NCBI GenBank assembly: GCA_018340805.1
Contig: JACMZG010000008.1
Span: forward strand, 26,401,119-26,465,118
Length of the DNA: 64,000 bases
Direction of reading: 5' to 3'
From: Microvelia longipes
Lineage: Eukaryota > Arthropoda > Insecta > Hemiptera > Veliidae
This document shows, in pieces, positions 21,501 through 34,269 of the stretch (its first letter is position 1; each line of letters begins with the position of its first letter). The translations under genes and the position numbers were made by a program. The notes below the pieces were generated by a model that was given only the letters and a program-made list of their open reading frames with translations, had not been told where the DNA came from and did not search any database.

Positions 21501-24500
21501 TTTCATTGCTTTTGAAATAAACAAATTTTAAAATAAATTAAGGATTAAATAGAGTTTACCAAAACCTTCATATTAAAAACACTTCAAAATTCGTTTGAAG
21601 TACTCTAGCTTATAAATATAAAAAATAAAAGTAACATTTAAATATTATGAAACGTAATTGGTACCACTAAAACAATTTTTTCTCATATATGAAAGAGAAT
21701 ATAACATCAAGTATTAAAAATTGTTACAAAAGCTGATAGAGGGGGGTTGAGAAGTAAAAAAAGGGTTTGAGTTATATCAAATCTAACTGTTAGTGTGAAG
21801 CAATAAATCTCTACATTTTTCTCTGTTGCCAGAAACTGCCAAGCTCCTGGCTTTGGCCAGAAACTTTGGAAATTTGCCTCAGCTCGTTCAATCTAAAAAG
21901 TTATTATTTTTTTCACTCAGTATTCCTCATACTACATATAGACTTTTTAAACCCTTAAACATGAATCTAACCTGGGGATGATTTTTTTTATTTAAAACAT
22001 ATTTTATTTTCAACTAAAGAAAAGTTAAAACTAATTTTAAAAAAGTTTTTACACGAAGACAAATTATTTTTATCATATGTATAACTTTAAAAAAATATTA
22101 ATTTATATTTATATTTTCGAGTTACACATTCAAAATAATAAGGTTTTATTTCGTGTTAAACATTTATATTACTTGAAAAATACTACTTGATATGTTCCAC
22201 AAATTATATTATTACTAATAAATGTTACAACTTAACATTAATAAAAGTAATGTTTCAGGAAATAAAATGAACTATGAATGCCATGATAAAATGTCGTGAA
22301 AACTGTAGTTTTATCTAGGTTAATTCTAGATGTATTTATAGTGCAAAGGAAATTACTTAGCGTGCTATCATTATTTGTGGACAAGATAGTCTCAGTGTAA
22401 TTTAACTCTGTAAATAAATTTTCTTTTTTTTTGGGAAACGTTTTTAATAGGAAAATACAAAGTTTACTTTAATGATAACTTTGTTAAAGAGTTAGGATAA
22501 TAAAACATGTCGCCATATACAAAGTATGAATTATAAAGGCGAAAAAAAATAATGGTAAATACAAGTTTGACTAAAAATGTCATTGCTTACATTTTCATTA
22601 AATCAGTTTGACCAAAAGAATTAGGTCAAACTAAAAGGGTTAAGGAATCGTTTCATGATTGTTGAAATTAGTTGGAAATCAAAATTGAAGGGTAAATACA
22701 ATTATTGGGATTATTTTATTATGAGGGTTTTGAGAGATTTCAGGTTAGCTTTAAGTAAAAATACTCTAAATATAAAGTCAATAGTGGTGTAAATTATGAA
22801 GTCTCCGCGTTTGAGTGAGCTTTCTTACTTGCTGTAAAAAAGTTTGGCTTTCAAGTGAAAGTGTTACGCGCTCTTTTTCCAAGAGATAGCGCTGCGTGAG
22901 AATCAAAATTGCCACTATGTGTGTGAGTTGGGTGGGTCAAAGGGTTATTAAACACACCCCTGTGTACACTTGGCACATTACCACCATACTTAAACATAGC
23001 AGGTATAGGATTTATGCAAAATCTTTTTGGCACAAAACTTTAAGATGTCTAGGTCTGTTATTAGTGGATTGCCCTTCATACCAGAACTAAATCAGTTTTC
23101 TAGATATACATAAGAGGTTAATGGTGTGATATAATTAATTTCAGCGACTGCAAAGTGAAAGAAGTCCATTTAGGTATTTTCAAGTTCTACTCAGAAAATA
23201 GTTTACTATTTTTTTTCTTTTTCTATAATGCCATGAAAAGAATTCGTTTATTATAAAAACAAGTCATATACCTTCTTTTGTAATAAATTAATTTTATTTT
23301 TAGTTACCTTGAAAATATAAGTAATTGTCAGCAATATGACTCAGTTCTAAAAAGCCAGTTTTCAATTTATAAATTAAATAGACCATATAATTTATTCGCT
23401 TTTTCAGGTATAACTCTATGCTCAGTTAAAATATATTTCAGTTTACAGTTAAAATCCGGCTTTTAAAAGTTTGCTTGAATGTTGAGAGTCTGTATTTGTT
23501 ATTAATTCAAACTGAAATTTTTCTAGAACGTTAAAAATTACGAATGTCAGTTAAATTCATCGTCGAGATTTACTAATAATACAAGAAATGTCAAAGTTTT
23601 CAGTGTGACTAGTTTTACAAGGCCAAATTTAAACTAACTATTTAGAGGAAATCCTTGTTAGAGCAAGAAACTTTATTAGTCGTGCATAGTTACATTTAGA
23701 CTTTAATTATTAGGAATTTGGTGTTACCAGGGTGTTTTCCTACTTTTAATTACATCAAGGGTTAGAACAACACGTTTAACAAAACACTGTAATTTCCCCC
23801 TGTTTAATATTGAAAGGTTGGAGCATATTCTACTTTAATGCTGTCGATTTTGTTTATTATATATTTAATTGTTTTTATGCGCTATAATAGTCAGTTAATA
23901 AATTATTCTAAAACATTTTAGTATTAAATGTGTATATTTACTTAGAATCTATAAGTATAGTTAGCCCTGTAAATTACATACAGGCTGACCCCAGTAAATT
24001 TAAATAAATAGAAAATCCCGATCTTACGTTCTATGCGGATATTTTTTTGATTATTTTAATTTTTTCTGATTCAACAATACATCGATTATTTCGTTCTTGT
24101 TTTGTAACATTAGATTTAACTTAAATACTGTTACAGGGGTCAAGTTGTAGTTTTCCTATCAAACAGAGCTCTAAAGTTATACTTTACATAAGGTTAATGT
24201 AAACATTTTAAAGATAATTTATTTTAATTAATAAATAAATAAAGTCAAAATTATAAACATACATTTGAAAAATAATAATTAATTTTTAAGCTGAAAATAG
24301 TATTTATTCACATTGATAGCAATTATTTTTAATGAGCCAAAATAGGAACAGAGTATCATAATTTACATCTTTTGAAAATCTCTGATAAAAGAATCGTAGA
24401 ATCCTGTTTATAAAGTATAGCAAGATTATGTAAATGAATCCTCTACGATTATATCAGTTTTTCAAACAGATTAAAAGTAAGCAAAGAGATTTACTATTCA

Positions 24501-25880
24501 ACAGAGAGCTTTTTGAATTGGTAAGCCTATTGACCTGATAATACGAAAGGGAAGAACCATTTGTTATTAGAGGAAAACTGTTTCTGTTGTTATTTCCAAC
24601 ATGCTCTCTGCTTCGGACCTTGATTTAACCATTATTCTAGCCTATGTGTTGGGTCTACAATTTAATGAGCTATATTTCTATCCTTATTCTACTAGTTGAC
24701 TAACATTTATCTTTCACCAACTTGTAACGAATCCTTTACGATGTCGTCCCCTTTCTGCATGGATTAACTTCGACCTTTAACAAATTTACTAAAACTATAT
24801 ATTCAGACTGCTTCTAAATCTAATGATTTAGGTATTTTGATGTTAATTTAAATTAGTTCCTGTATATTTTTAATATGGAAATTGAATTTTAATTGTTATA
24901 ATTACATTGAAATAGTATTTGGTATTAATGTTTTCAATGAGGTCTAACAACATTAATTTTAGGGTAATATGCAAATTTTTGTAGACGGCAAAACAATTAC
25001 AAACTTAGTTTAGGTTAAAATATATTACTCTAATTTATTATTAACTCCATCTAATTAAGTTTGCATCATAGATTATTTGGTTCATAGATTATTTTAAACA
25101 TTGCTTTTAATATAAATGGCCTTGCCATTTATTTATAATTGGATTCTAATTTGAATTTTGTATTTATTTCAAGGTTGTGTAAAACAAAATTGTATTTTAC
25201 AATACACTAATTAGTTAGAGGATATTTTTAGTTTTATGAAAACACCTGTATACCTAAAAATATAAAACTAATTATATTTTATTGTATTTATTTTTATTAA
25301 GTTTTAAAAATGTAAGTTAATTATTTCATCAAAAACATGACTGAAACATGAATCTTGTCATGGCTGTAAACATATTTGTTGTTCACATAACATGACTTCA
25401 TCCATATTTTTTCTCCGAAAAGTCACTAAATGAGCCTTAAAGGGGATCTTGCTTTTCCTAAAATTTACGAGCGCGATTGATAATTTTATGCTTAAGGCTC
25501 TTCAACAATAAATCTTCTGGAATGTACTTCTTTGAAATTTTCCGGCGGCCTGTAAAACATTATTGTTAACCATCTTACACATAAGTTTTTTATTATTTTA
25601 ACTTACCTTTTCATTAGTTGTAAGATTTAAGAGTCATAAGTATCGCCTTGGGCTATGACTCAGACACCTTGTTGTTAAGTAAGTTCTCGTAAAATTTAAG
25701 ATTTTATTGTTTTTTTTTTTTAAGTTTTTACAATAACTTATTTTAGATTAGTTAATTTCACAATCCATTTATTGCTTGATTAATTTATTTATACAATCTA
25801 TTTATTGTTTGATTAATTGGTTTGTACATTATAATCTGCTCAGCAAAACTTCGCTTTGCTAGTAATTTTTCCGTAAAACA
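18536..25880 (+). other. Intron 2, first third: no gene recognised
   Basis: AT-rich intron sequence with a 10-base gap at 20815-20824. A short hairpin lies at about 22604-22632 (AGTTTGACC/GGTCAAACT). I see no exon with coding-like composition and no recognisable transposon protein. Open frames near 21148 and 22896 are AT-driven. Confidence 0.5.
20815..20824. other. Assembly gap (10 N)
   Basis: Ten unknown bases between GCTTACGTGC and TAGAATACTT. The round number suggests a scaffold placeholder, so the true gap length is unknown. Confidence 0.98.
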
Positions 25881-25881
25881 T

Positions 25882-26590
25882 TATTTGTAAAATAATCCTA
25901 AACCAGTATTTCACCTGAATTATTCGTTTTAGGTGTTTTAGGACCTCTAGAGTGGGTTTCACCATTACAAGTTGTATGTACGTGTGTGTGTGTGTGTTTT
26001 GAAAGTGTGTATCATCGTAGCTCTTATTGTATTTATACTAGAGAGTTGAAACTTTGTTCCAAAAACAATCTATAGCTGTAGTTGTGCTATCCAGACAATA
26101 TGTTTATGACCTCATTAACCCGCAATAATGACTTCGAAAAATCATAAAATGCGGAAAAATGTTTCACTCAATTTGAGATTTGACACGCATATAGCAATAT
26201 AAGACCAACATGTATGTCAAGTTTCATTTCATAATTAGCATTTGTTCATTTTTTATCAAATGACTTGTATACGTTTTTTAAATAATTCTAAAAAATCCAA
26301 TTAAGATGAAATTCGGCACAAGTGTATTATTTGACGTCATAAATAAGTACATTAAAAACAAACACATCTATGATTTTTTTGGATAAAAAAAAGTTTTTGT
26401 ACCTTTTCCAAGTTTGGAAAAGTTAAGCAGCATCAAGCGTGGTCAGTGTCTGGATGGCGACCGCTAGATATAGAACAGATGTATGTACTATTTGAGGACA
26501 AGCGAAGCCAGTCCGAGGTAGGGAGAATGAGTTTAGCGTATCTGATGTTATGAGGAAAAGTTTTAAGGTACGTCGTATCCGATTTTTATA
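25882..26590 (+). repeat. 5S-like dispersed repeat, copy 1
   Basis: This ~0.7-kb repeat begins near AATCCTAAACCAGTATTTCACC. It contains ATTATTCGTTTTAGG, a (GT)n stretch, TATCATCGTAGCTC, and GACTTCGAAAAATCATAAAA. A 5S rRNA-like core lies at 26419-26466, followed by GAGGACAAGCGAAGCCAGTCC and GATGTTATGAGGAAAAGTT. It is followed head-to-tail by copy 2. Confidence 0.85.
26419..26466 (+). repeat. 5S rRNA-like segment
   Basis: AAGTTAAGCAGCATCAAGCG followed by TGGTCAGTGTCTGGATGGCG and ACCGCT closely tracks the internal control region of eukaryotic 5S rRNA (GTTAAGCA..GGTCAGTACTTGGATGGGTGACCGC type). Only this ~48-nt core is present, so it is not a 5S gene. It matches what SINE3-type or 5S-capturing repeats carry. 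Confidence 0.8.
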
Positions 26591-27360
26591 ATTCCACATT
26601 TTGTGTTTGTGGAAAAGTATTGTGTTTGCAAAAAATCCAAAACCGTGATTACACCGGAATTATCCGTTTCAGGTCCATTCAAAACTGCCTGAGTAGTTTT
26701 CTCAAAGATGTCAGTCTGTATGTGTATGTTTGTGTGTCTGTTATCATCGTAGCTTCCAGTGTATTTATGTTAGAGACTTGAAAATTGTAAAAAATTAGTC
26801 TATACCTGTAGTTGTGCTATTCAGAAAATATTTTTTATGTCGTCGTTAATATGAAATAATGACTCGGCAAATATTTCAAAAATCATAAAACGCGGGAAAA
26901 TATTGCGATTATATAAGACATTATGCATGTGGCAATATATAAGACAAATTATGTGCCAAGTTTTATGTCATTTTCAGCATTAGTGCAATTGTTATTAAAT
27001 AACTTGTGTAGGTTTTTTAAAACATTGTAAAAACTCAAAAACTAATCCAATTGAGTTGAAATCCGGTACAAGTATAAACCTCTATGTAATAAATAGGTGC
27101 ACTAATTTTCGTTTTAATAAAAGTACATCCATGATTTTTGGTGGATCATAAAATTTAGGCAGGGTTGAGGGTTGTAGTCAGTACTGTAGGGCTGAACGCT
27201 GAGAATGGAATGAACGCATTTACTATGACATCCTACAGTATATATTTGGCGAATTGTAAATTCTGAGGACGAGCGAAGCGAATCTGAAGCAGGGTGGAAG
27301 ATCGTAGCAAATCCGAATTGATGAGGAAAAGTTCCGAAGTATCCCGTACCCGACTTTTTT
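26591..27360 (+). repeat. 5S-like dispersed repeat, copy 2
   Basis: A second head-to-tail copy. It starts GGAAAAGTATTGTGTTTGCA, then AAACCGTGATTACACCGGAA and TTATCCGTTTCAGG. It has the same internal blocks as copy 1 and a decayed 5S-like core at about 27151-27200. It ends GATGAGGAAAAGTTCCGAAG, then TATCCCGTACCCGACTTTTT. Confidence 0.87.
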
Positions 27361-28070
27361 TTAAATATGTGGAGCTTAGTAATCGGCTTAGGCTCTGCCT
27401 TAACCGTAAATTACATATACTGTGTATATGTAATTTTATGGAATTTCAATTTATAAAAAAGTGTAACTTTTCTAGTGTAACTTACATACATTTGTCATAT
27501 CAAGATAAACAATATTATATTTGTTTATCTTGTTTGTTTATATTGTTTATAACAAAAAAAACATCTTAATTGTTTATAAAAAATAAACAATATTTGTAAA
27601 TATTTGGATAGGAAATTAATATTAAAAATCAAATAATAGTAAGATGTTTTACTGATAAAAGTATGTAGTAGAGCTAGAAATAAAAGTTGGCCCGGGGGTG
27701 AGCAATCAGGGAATAGTAGCTCATATAAATGCAGATTTCATCTCCGACACAAATGTCCCGTGTAATTGCTTCATTAGAGGCACTCGTTATTATCTAAATG
27801 AGGCTTCTACTTTGACGAGTTTTAACAGGGTTTGTGTTTGCTAGAAACTTTGTCCCATTTGAAGTTATGTGTCAGATATCAAAAAGAATTGATTTAGTGT
27901 ATAAAATATGACCTTTATAGAAGGGTAATTTTACAGCAAATATAACGCAACATTACATTTTAAAATATTAATCTATTTTTCATAAAAACCAACAGTACCT
28001 AAAAAATAATGGGGTATAGGGTACCTAAGTACATTTTGTTTTAGTACTAACGCTAAGTTAACACTAAGTT
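27361..28070 (+). other. Intron 2 segment, nothing recognised
   Basis: AT-rich sequence with a less AT-rich block at about 27680-27860 (GTTGGCCCGGGGGTGAGC and following). No protein or RNA identity could be assigned. Confidence 0.4.
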
Positions 28071-28074
28071 AAGA

Positions 28075-28630
28075 TTAAACAATTAGTAAAGGTGAACAGT
28101 AACATTTAATTATATAACTCACAATGACAATTACAGAAAAGACCTTGCTCAAATGATGGAAAACCGGAAACTGGTCTTCCAGATCTGTGAAAATCTGTGG
28201 TAGGGAATTGGTTACAGTAGGACTATTGCGTAGTGTTGTCAGGTTTGGCTTGAGATGGTCAAGGGTCACTGATCTCTCTGGTATCGGCGATCAATTCTCA
28301 GATGGATGGAATTACGGCCTAAACGTCTTGCCTTATCTAACTGGATAAGTAGCGATCGGGGTTGATAACTTCTGGACAATCACCCAAATTCCCATCGCCT
28401 GTTATGACAATTTTGCACCTTTACCCTTCCTCCTTTCTCAAAACTTCGCTCATTCACACAACGACGATCATAATACCCCTTTTGCTTTTCCTGACTATTA
28501 ACATTGCTTGTAAGCACTAGAAGGAAGTAACTCAGGCATTAGACGGGATGGTTCTATAGGAAGCTTAGTTCTTAAAACTCTACTCATTAATGAAAATTCG
28601 AGTTTTCTTGCGAATAAGATGGTTTTATTT
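28075..28630 (-). pseudogene. Ty3/gypsy-type integrase C-terminus, fossil
   Basis: The minus strand, read across frameshifts and stops, gives the tail of a Ty3/gypsy pol. LRTKLPIEPSRLMPELLPSS comes first, then YYDRR and ERSFEKGGRVKVQ, then VIVQKLSTP and RRNSIHLRI, then LDHLKPNLTTL. These follow the conserved order of gypsy integrase C-termini: a QkxYYDrr segment, a GD(x)V block, a KL..R..YLV strand, a rRHxxHLR motif, and a linker. An in-frame TGA after EFG and a frame change show decay. No LTR or RT is recognisable nearby. Confidence 0.8.
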
Positions 28631-30290
28631 GACAAATTGAATAAAATACATCGCTAACAAGACTCACTTTTTGATGGAGAGTTTGATGCTATCTCCAACG
28701 AATTACATTTGAAATTACTCTAATTACATGCTTTTCAAAACGCTCAAGCATTTGCATATTGATAAAATTTAGATGTAGAAAAAGATTCGAATGATGATAT
28801 TAATGTTCAGTTCATGCCTTTCAATATTAAACAGAGTGATATGCAGGTGTTCCCCGGTTAAACCAGCTGCTCTACCTCTGATATTATAAAAGTAAGAAAA
28901 CATCCTGGTGACATAACATTTCAAACAATTAAAGGCTTTGTATAATTAGAAATTACTGCTTTTCTTATCCTACCTAGAGTTTTCTCTAAGTAGCAATTTT
29001 AATTATCAGCTGTATTTTACTTAATTCAAACTATATTGCTGTTTGAACTATTTTTGTTCTTGAGACATGCAACTAATTCTTAAAACGTTTTACCTCAAAA
29101 ATTTTAAGATTAAATATTAAAATGATAGTATTTACTCTTAATTTTTTTTCCATCTTTAAAAGGACATCATCTTAACCATTTTAGAATACTATAATTGTTC
29201 TCAGATTTTATTTTTTCTCTTATAGCTTAAAAAATTAAAAACGAAAAATTAAATTATTGTAATAATAATATGTATGCTGATTCTGATGTCTATCTGCTTT
29301 TAAAAACGATAATATTTCTCAAAACTTTGTACTTGCTTAGCTTGGTCACAGAAAGTCATGTTTTCCCAAAGCTTAAGTTTGTATTACTTTTTTAATACAA
29401 ACTGATTCTGATGACTCGCCTTGCTCGACATCAGAATAATACAGTAGACCAATGTGTATGTAGAGAGTTATAACTCCGGTTCTCACTTAAACTCATAATA
29501 AAACAGTGATCAAATGCATAGGTATTAAATTAACTTCGGACTCGCTTCGCTAGTCTACCAGTCGTCTTGAAACTTAGAGCTTAATGTGCTTCATTACCCA
29601 CGCTCAACCGTGAATAAATCGTGATTCTTAGTCTCTGATGACTTACGAATAATTTTTTAAAAACTTTAGGAAGCATTACAGTAGTAATTATTTAATTAAG
29701 TAGTACGGTAAATAGTTTATTTCTTTATAAACTAGTGGTACTTATAAAGTACTGTTTACTTACTTTTAATTCTAAGTATACTTGGTACACTTTCAGTATA
29801 CTTATACAAACAAGTAGAAAAATACAACTACTTACTTACAGCAAGTTAGAAAAATGCAACTCTTTTTAGTTTTTTATGAACAATTGAACTGATTTATGAA
29901 ATGAACGTTTGCTTTTTCTTTAGGAAATTTTCTTGGCTGCCCAACGATATTCATAACTAATTTGTATTATTTATACTTCGAGAGTTAAAGCATGTTTTTC
30001 AAACCAACATACGCAACTCTAAAAAATGATGAAATTTGACCTTCTGGCAGAACGATTAAGAATTGACCCCTGGTCAATGCCATGTTTTTTGTAGCCCTTA
30101 TGGCATAGAATCAATCCATTCATTTTTTACATATACTACCTGTTAACATTTAAAGAAAAAATTAAGAACTTAGAGAACATCTATTTAAAGATTAAACAAT
30201 TTAAACAATATTTTAACACAATTAATAATTTTTAACTTTTTGATTGACTGTTGTCATCAGATGACTTTCACTTTTCACAGCCTCCTTAAA
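28631..30290 (+). other. Intron 2 segment with small repeat remnants
   Basis: AT-rich intron sequence. A short scrap at about 29525-29560 (TTCGGACTCGCTTCGCTAGT) belongs to the 5S-like repeat family, in minus orientation. Nothing else is identified. Confidence 0.5.
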
Positions 30291-30298
30291 AGTCACCA

Positions 30299-30575
30299 GA
30301 TGATAACTGCTAATGGTTTTGTCAAAATATCTGCCTGTTGTTTGTCGGCTGGAACATAATCTAATTATTGTTTCTATCAATTCTTAAATAATCAATGATT
30401 TTCTTATCGTTTGTTTCGATTAGAATTTATGTCGAGTTATTTGTTTTGATCAATGATAAATTAATGTAAATTTATATGGCTTCCTTAGCTGCTTCACTAG
30501 CTGCCACGAATTCCGCCCCAGTCGTTGACAACGCAAGAGATACTTGTTTCTTGCTGAACCAAGATATGGGACTAT

Positions 30576-30620
<45 letters not shown>

Positions 30621-30990
30621 ATCCAGTTCCCGAGTACTTCTGGATTCAGTGCATACGCCTGCATCAAGAAAAATATTTTTAAATTTATATTGTTACAGTT
30701 TCTTAAAAATTCTATACAATAGACTGTAGTACTTAATATCTGAATACTCTTCACAGTGATGATCCAATCACTTTTTCCTAGGATGTTTTAAATTCTTGTG
30801 AAAACAGCACTCACCAGAGCATAGATATAATTAAGGACTGGTGCATACCCTTAGATACCAACTAGACTTCTACAAGCACTCTAGTACTTGAAAAAAAACT
30901 CGTTCGTCTTCCATTAATTCTTCTGCTCATCATTCCGCTTGACACTCTCGCTGATAAATATTGACCTAACTTTTTTCTGCATTTATTTAA
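30299..30990 (-). pseudogene. Ty1/copia pol 3' end (RNase H), fossil
   Basis: Read on the minus strand over several frames, this gives the end of copia-type pol. Decayed LVGI and NILGKSDWIITVKSIQ segments (about 30880-30740) match the LVGSLMYL and ENPRKEHW-type blocks. CTESRSTREL follows (about 30660-30620). WFSKKQVSLALSTTGAEFVA then AASEAAKEA (30567-30478) match the SKKQ..VALSTTEAEYVAASEA signature. YVPADKQQADILTKPL (about 30365-30300) is the conserved last block of copia RNase H. An A38 tract interrupts it at 30583-30620. Frameshifts and stops show it is long dead. Confidence 0.85.
30583..30620. repeat. Poly(A) tract of about 38 bases
   Basis: An uninterrupted A run inside the copia fossil (poly(T) in the sense of that element). 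It is probably expansion of a short run in the RNase H region. No retrotransposed sequence follows it. Confidence 0.95.
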
Positions 30991-31429
30991 TGCGAGAATA
31001 GGATATTACTTTTATCTGCAAACTTTTCAAATTGAACTTGGTGGGAATTATTAGACAACTTATATTATCATTTTCTTTTCCAGATGTTACACCAATATCT
31101 TTTTCATACTTAAAGAATCATACCGGGCACATTCTGACTAAGCCCTTACAACAGAATGGCGTGAGGGTTGATCGAATTATTTCTATACAGCTAGCACCAA
31201 GTATCTAGCCATTTTCAAGAGCATTTTAAAGAATAATCTTTTCCAAAATTTTACTTTGTTTCTTATAGGCATAGTTTGTACAGATTGTTGGGGCTGTTTA
31301 TTCATCGAGCAGATTGTCTTTTTACCGTTTACATTTCAATTAAATTTCATACCATAAACTTCAGATTTGGTTAAAAATTTAATATATCCGTCTATATCGA
31401 CTTAATGATAGAGTGTTACGGATAAGAGA

Positions 31430-31600
31430 AGAGTAAAAGGTAGTCTAGAAATACATATATATATAGTATAATTGATAGCTTCTATTATTACTTATTTTAA
31501 TAGTAGTATAATATACTTATATAATTTAATATTAATTATATCTAAATATATTACTCATATATATTATATATATAATTACTAAAAATATTAGCCGTCGACA
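31430..31600. repeat. TA-rich low-complexity stretch
   Basis: Irregular TATA/ATAT blocks and imperfect palindromes between the copia fossil and a minus-strand copy of the 5S-like repeat. Confidence 0.7.
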
Positions 31601-31604
31601 TTTC

Positions 31605-32345
31605 CAAAGGAAATTCGCTAAAAATCAGGTTCGGGGTACCTCGGAACTTTTCCTTATCACATCGGATTCGCTACGCTCATCCTTCCTATTTCGGACTCGC
31701 TTCACTTGGCCTTTAGAATATACTAGTCGTTAAATTTTTACTGCAGCACGTCTTCGGACTCGCTTCGCTCGTTCTCAGATAGTGAATACATCCGTTTAGT
31801 TCCAGTTGTCCGTTTAATTATTAGAACGAAATTCGGTGTACTTATTTATTACCGTAAAGGTATATACTTGTACCAACTTTTAAGTCAACTTTTCACAGAT
31901 TAGATTAGATTATTTTCTAATTTTTTTTTCAATTTTGTGAAAAAGTTCATATACAAAATTTAAGTAATGCTGATAATGAGATGAAACTTGGCACTTATGT
32001 TAGTCTTATACATGGCTTCATGCGTACCAAACTTCAATCGCATCGAACCTTTTTTTTGCGTTTTATGATTTTTGGAAAAGTCATTATTGCGGGTTTATAA
32101 CGTCATAAAAAAATTTACAACTACAGCAATAGATTGATTTTTTTACAAAGTTTCAACTCTTTAGCATAAATACACTAGGAGCTCCGATGATAACAAACAC
32201 ACACACACATACACACAGACAACTTAGCAAAAAACACTCGGGATGCCTTAAAAACACCTAAAACGGATAATTTTGGTGACATCCCGATTTCGGATTTTTT
32301 TGCAAACGCAATAATCTCCCTATTTACCTAAGGTATAAAGGTGGT
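31605..32345 (-). repeat. 5S-like dispersed repeat, minus copy
   Basis: A minus-oriented copy running from GGTTCGGGGTACCTCGGAAC and CACATCGGATTCGCTACGCT to AAACGGATAATTTTGGTGAC, CCCGATTTCGG and TTTGCAAACGCAATA. It carries the shared TTCGGACTCGCTTC block. The 5S-like core between CGTTTAGTTCC and the next block is largely lost. Confidence 0.85.
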
Positions 32346-33505
32346 AAAAAAGGTGAAGAAAGATAAATGAAAAATGAATCTATTGTCACCTCTTGGATAT
32401 AAATTAAAGATGCCTTATTTTAAATATGTCTTATTACCTTACAAAGGTAAATAATTTTGACAAGACTTGGAATTATTTACAGCTATACCACATTATCTGC
32501 ATGAGTCAGAGAATCTACTATGATATATTTTATGTCCTTTGTTCTTGTCTAAAATATTAAAGTTTTCTAATGTATTAAATAACAATTATAAATTCTTAAG
32601 TACTCATTTCCAATATTGTTTGTCCTGTTTATATTAAAGAAGAATCCATACTGTACAGTAATAATAAAATGACAATTTAATTTTAATTTGCCTTTACAAG
32701 GGCTTTTAATAAAATGAAATTCACTTTAGACGGAAAATTAGTCAAAGTACTAGATTTCAAATAAATGTTCTTTTTAGGATATTCAAACGAAAGAGGACAA
32801 AGTGAGGATACTCTTAGTCTATTTTAGTGATATTGTTAAAAACCTTTGGACTCTTTGAAACATAAATTAATATAAAATAAAACAATAATTAGATCAAACA
32901 AAATGTATTAAGAAATATTGTATTTCTAGCCAGTTAATTTTCTGTTTTTTCCATTTTAAATAGTTGTTAGTATTTTATTGTTCGTTTGTTGAAAACTTAT
33001 GCTTCAAACTTTATTCGTTAATAAGTTGTCTCTTTGTTGCTGGTTATGTTTAATAACTTCATTTTTTAACTTAATTCCATTTTTACAAAAGCTTTTAATG
33101 TAGCAAATTTTGATTTGATATCTTGAAAACAAATATATGACGAGAAGAACGACATACAAAAAGCACGAAGATAAGAAAAAAACGTAAGCCGGAAATGACA
33201 GCCAATTTTCTTGTTCTTGCTTAGTCTGACACGTGACGGGTACATTATAGTGCCCCTATCACATGCAGTATGCACACTGCACCCTGTTATTAATATCAAT
33301 AATATTTTATGTGGTGAAAATATTGTCGGAAGTCTGGCACATAAATTGCGATCTTACCCCACAGCTTTTAGGGTGTATTCCTTCTATTCACTTTTAAAAC
33401 AAGTATATTACGACTAAGATTTTTTAAAAACATTTAGAGAAGCATCGTATTTATTTCTATTAAAGTAAGCGATGTATCCGATACTTTTTTACTCTGCCTT
33501 TTAAA
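32346..33505 (+). other. Intron 2 segment, nothing recognised
   Basis: AT-rich. Open frames at 33066-33417 on both strands overlap each other and have no recognisable motif. Confidence 0.45.
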
Positions 33506-33509
33506 TAAA

Positions 33510-33670
33510 AAAACCGGATACGGTGTACCTCGGAACTTTTCCTCATCACATCGGATTCTCTACGCTCATCCTCCCTACTTCGGACTCGCTTCACTCGTCC
33601 AAAGGATATAAATATCACCAAGTTTATACTACGACCCGTCTTTGAGGTTGCTTCACTCGTTCTTAGTAGT
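33510..33670 (-). repeat. 5S-like dispersed repeat, partial minus copy
   Basis: Contains GGTGTACCTCGGAACTTTTC, CTCATCACATCGGATTC and CTACTTCGGACTCGCTTCAC. This is the terminal part of the family only. Confidence 0.82.
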
Positions 33671-34269
33671 AATATAGATTGGGGATAACGTAAAAATAAT
33701 TTCCTTAATAATTAATTCGATTGTTGCTGCTTAGATAAAATCGTGGTTTAATTATTAATATTAATTATTTATTTAGAAAATGTATTCAGACTTCATACTT
33801 GTAAAACTTAGAATTCTAATTGTTTAATGTGGTGCTAAAGATAGTGATTTAATAAACAAATGAAAATTTAGAAGAATTTAGGTATTTCAAAGTCATAAAG
33901 ATGTCTGTTTTTAGAGAGAAACCTTTGAACAAAAGGGACTGTGACATCTACAGAAACAACAGGGAAATTAGAAAATTAATTCAAAAAGAACGAAATTCTG
34001 TGATGTACGGAAAGCAAGATAGAGGGATGTGACAGACAGGCAGGGGCATGCAGGCAGGCAAGTCTGGTGACAGATCTTGTCTGTGTTACTCTTTTCTATC
34101 ACCATCCTGTCACTTTCAGTTCACTCAAAATTGTCTTATGATTTAATTTAATTTTGTTGATCCATCTTGATGGAAGTATTATTATTTTTTAGTTTTAACG
34201 TATAAATATTTTAATTATTTTATATGAATGATTACCGATTTTTGCAGTTTATTAAAGGAAATATATGTG

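Noticed and set aside
26419..26466. A true 5S rRNA gene
   Set aside because: Only the ~48-nt internal control region is present, inside a dispersed repeat. The ends of 5S are absent.
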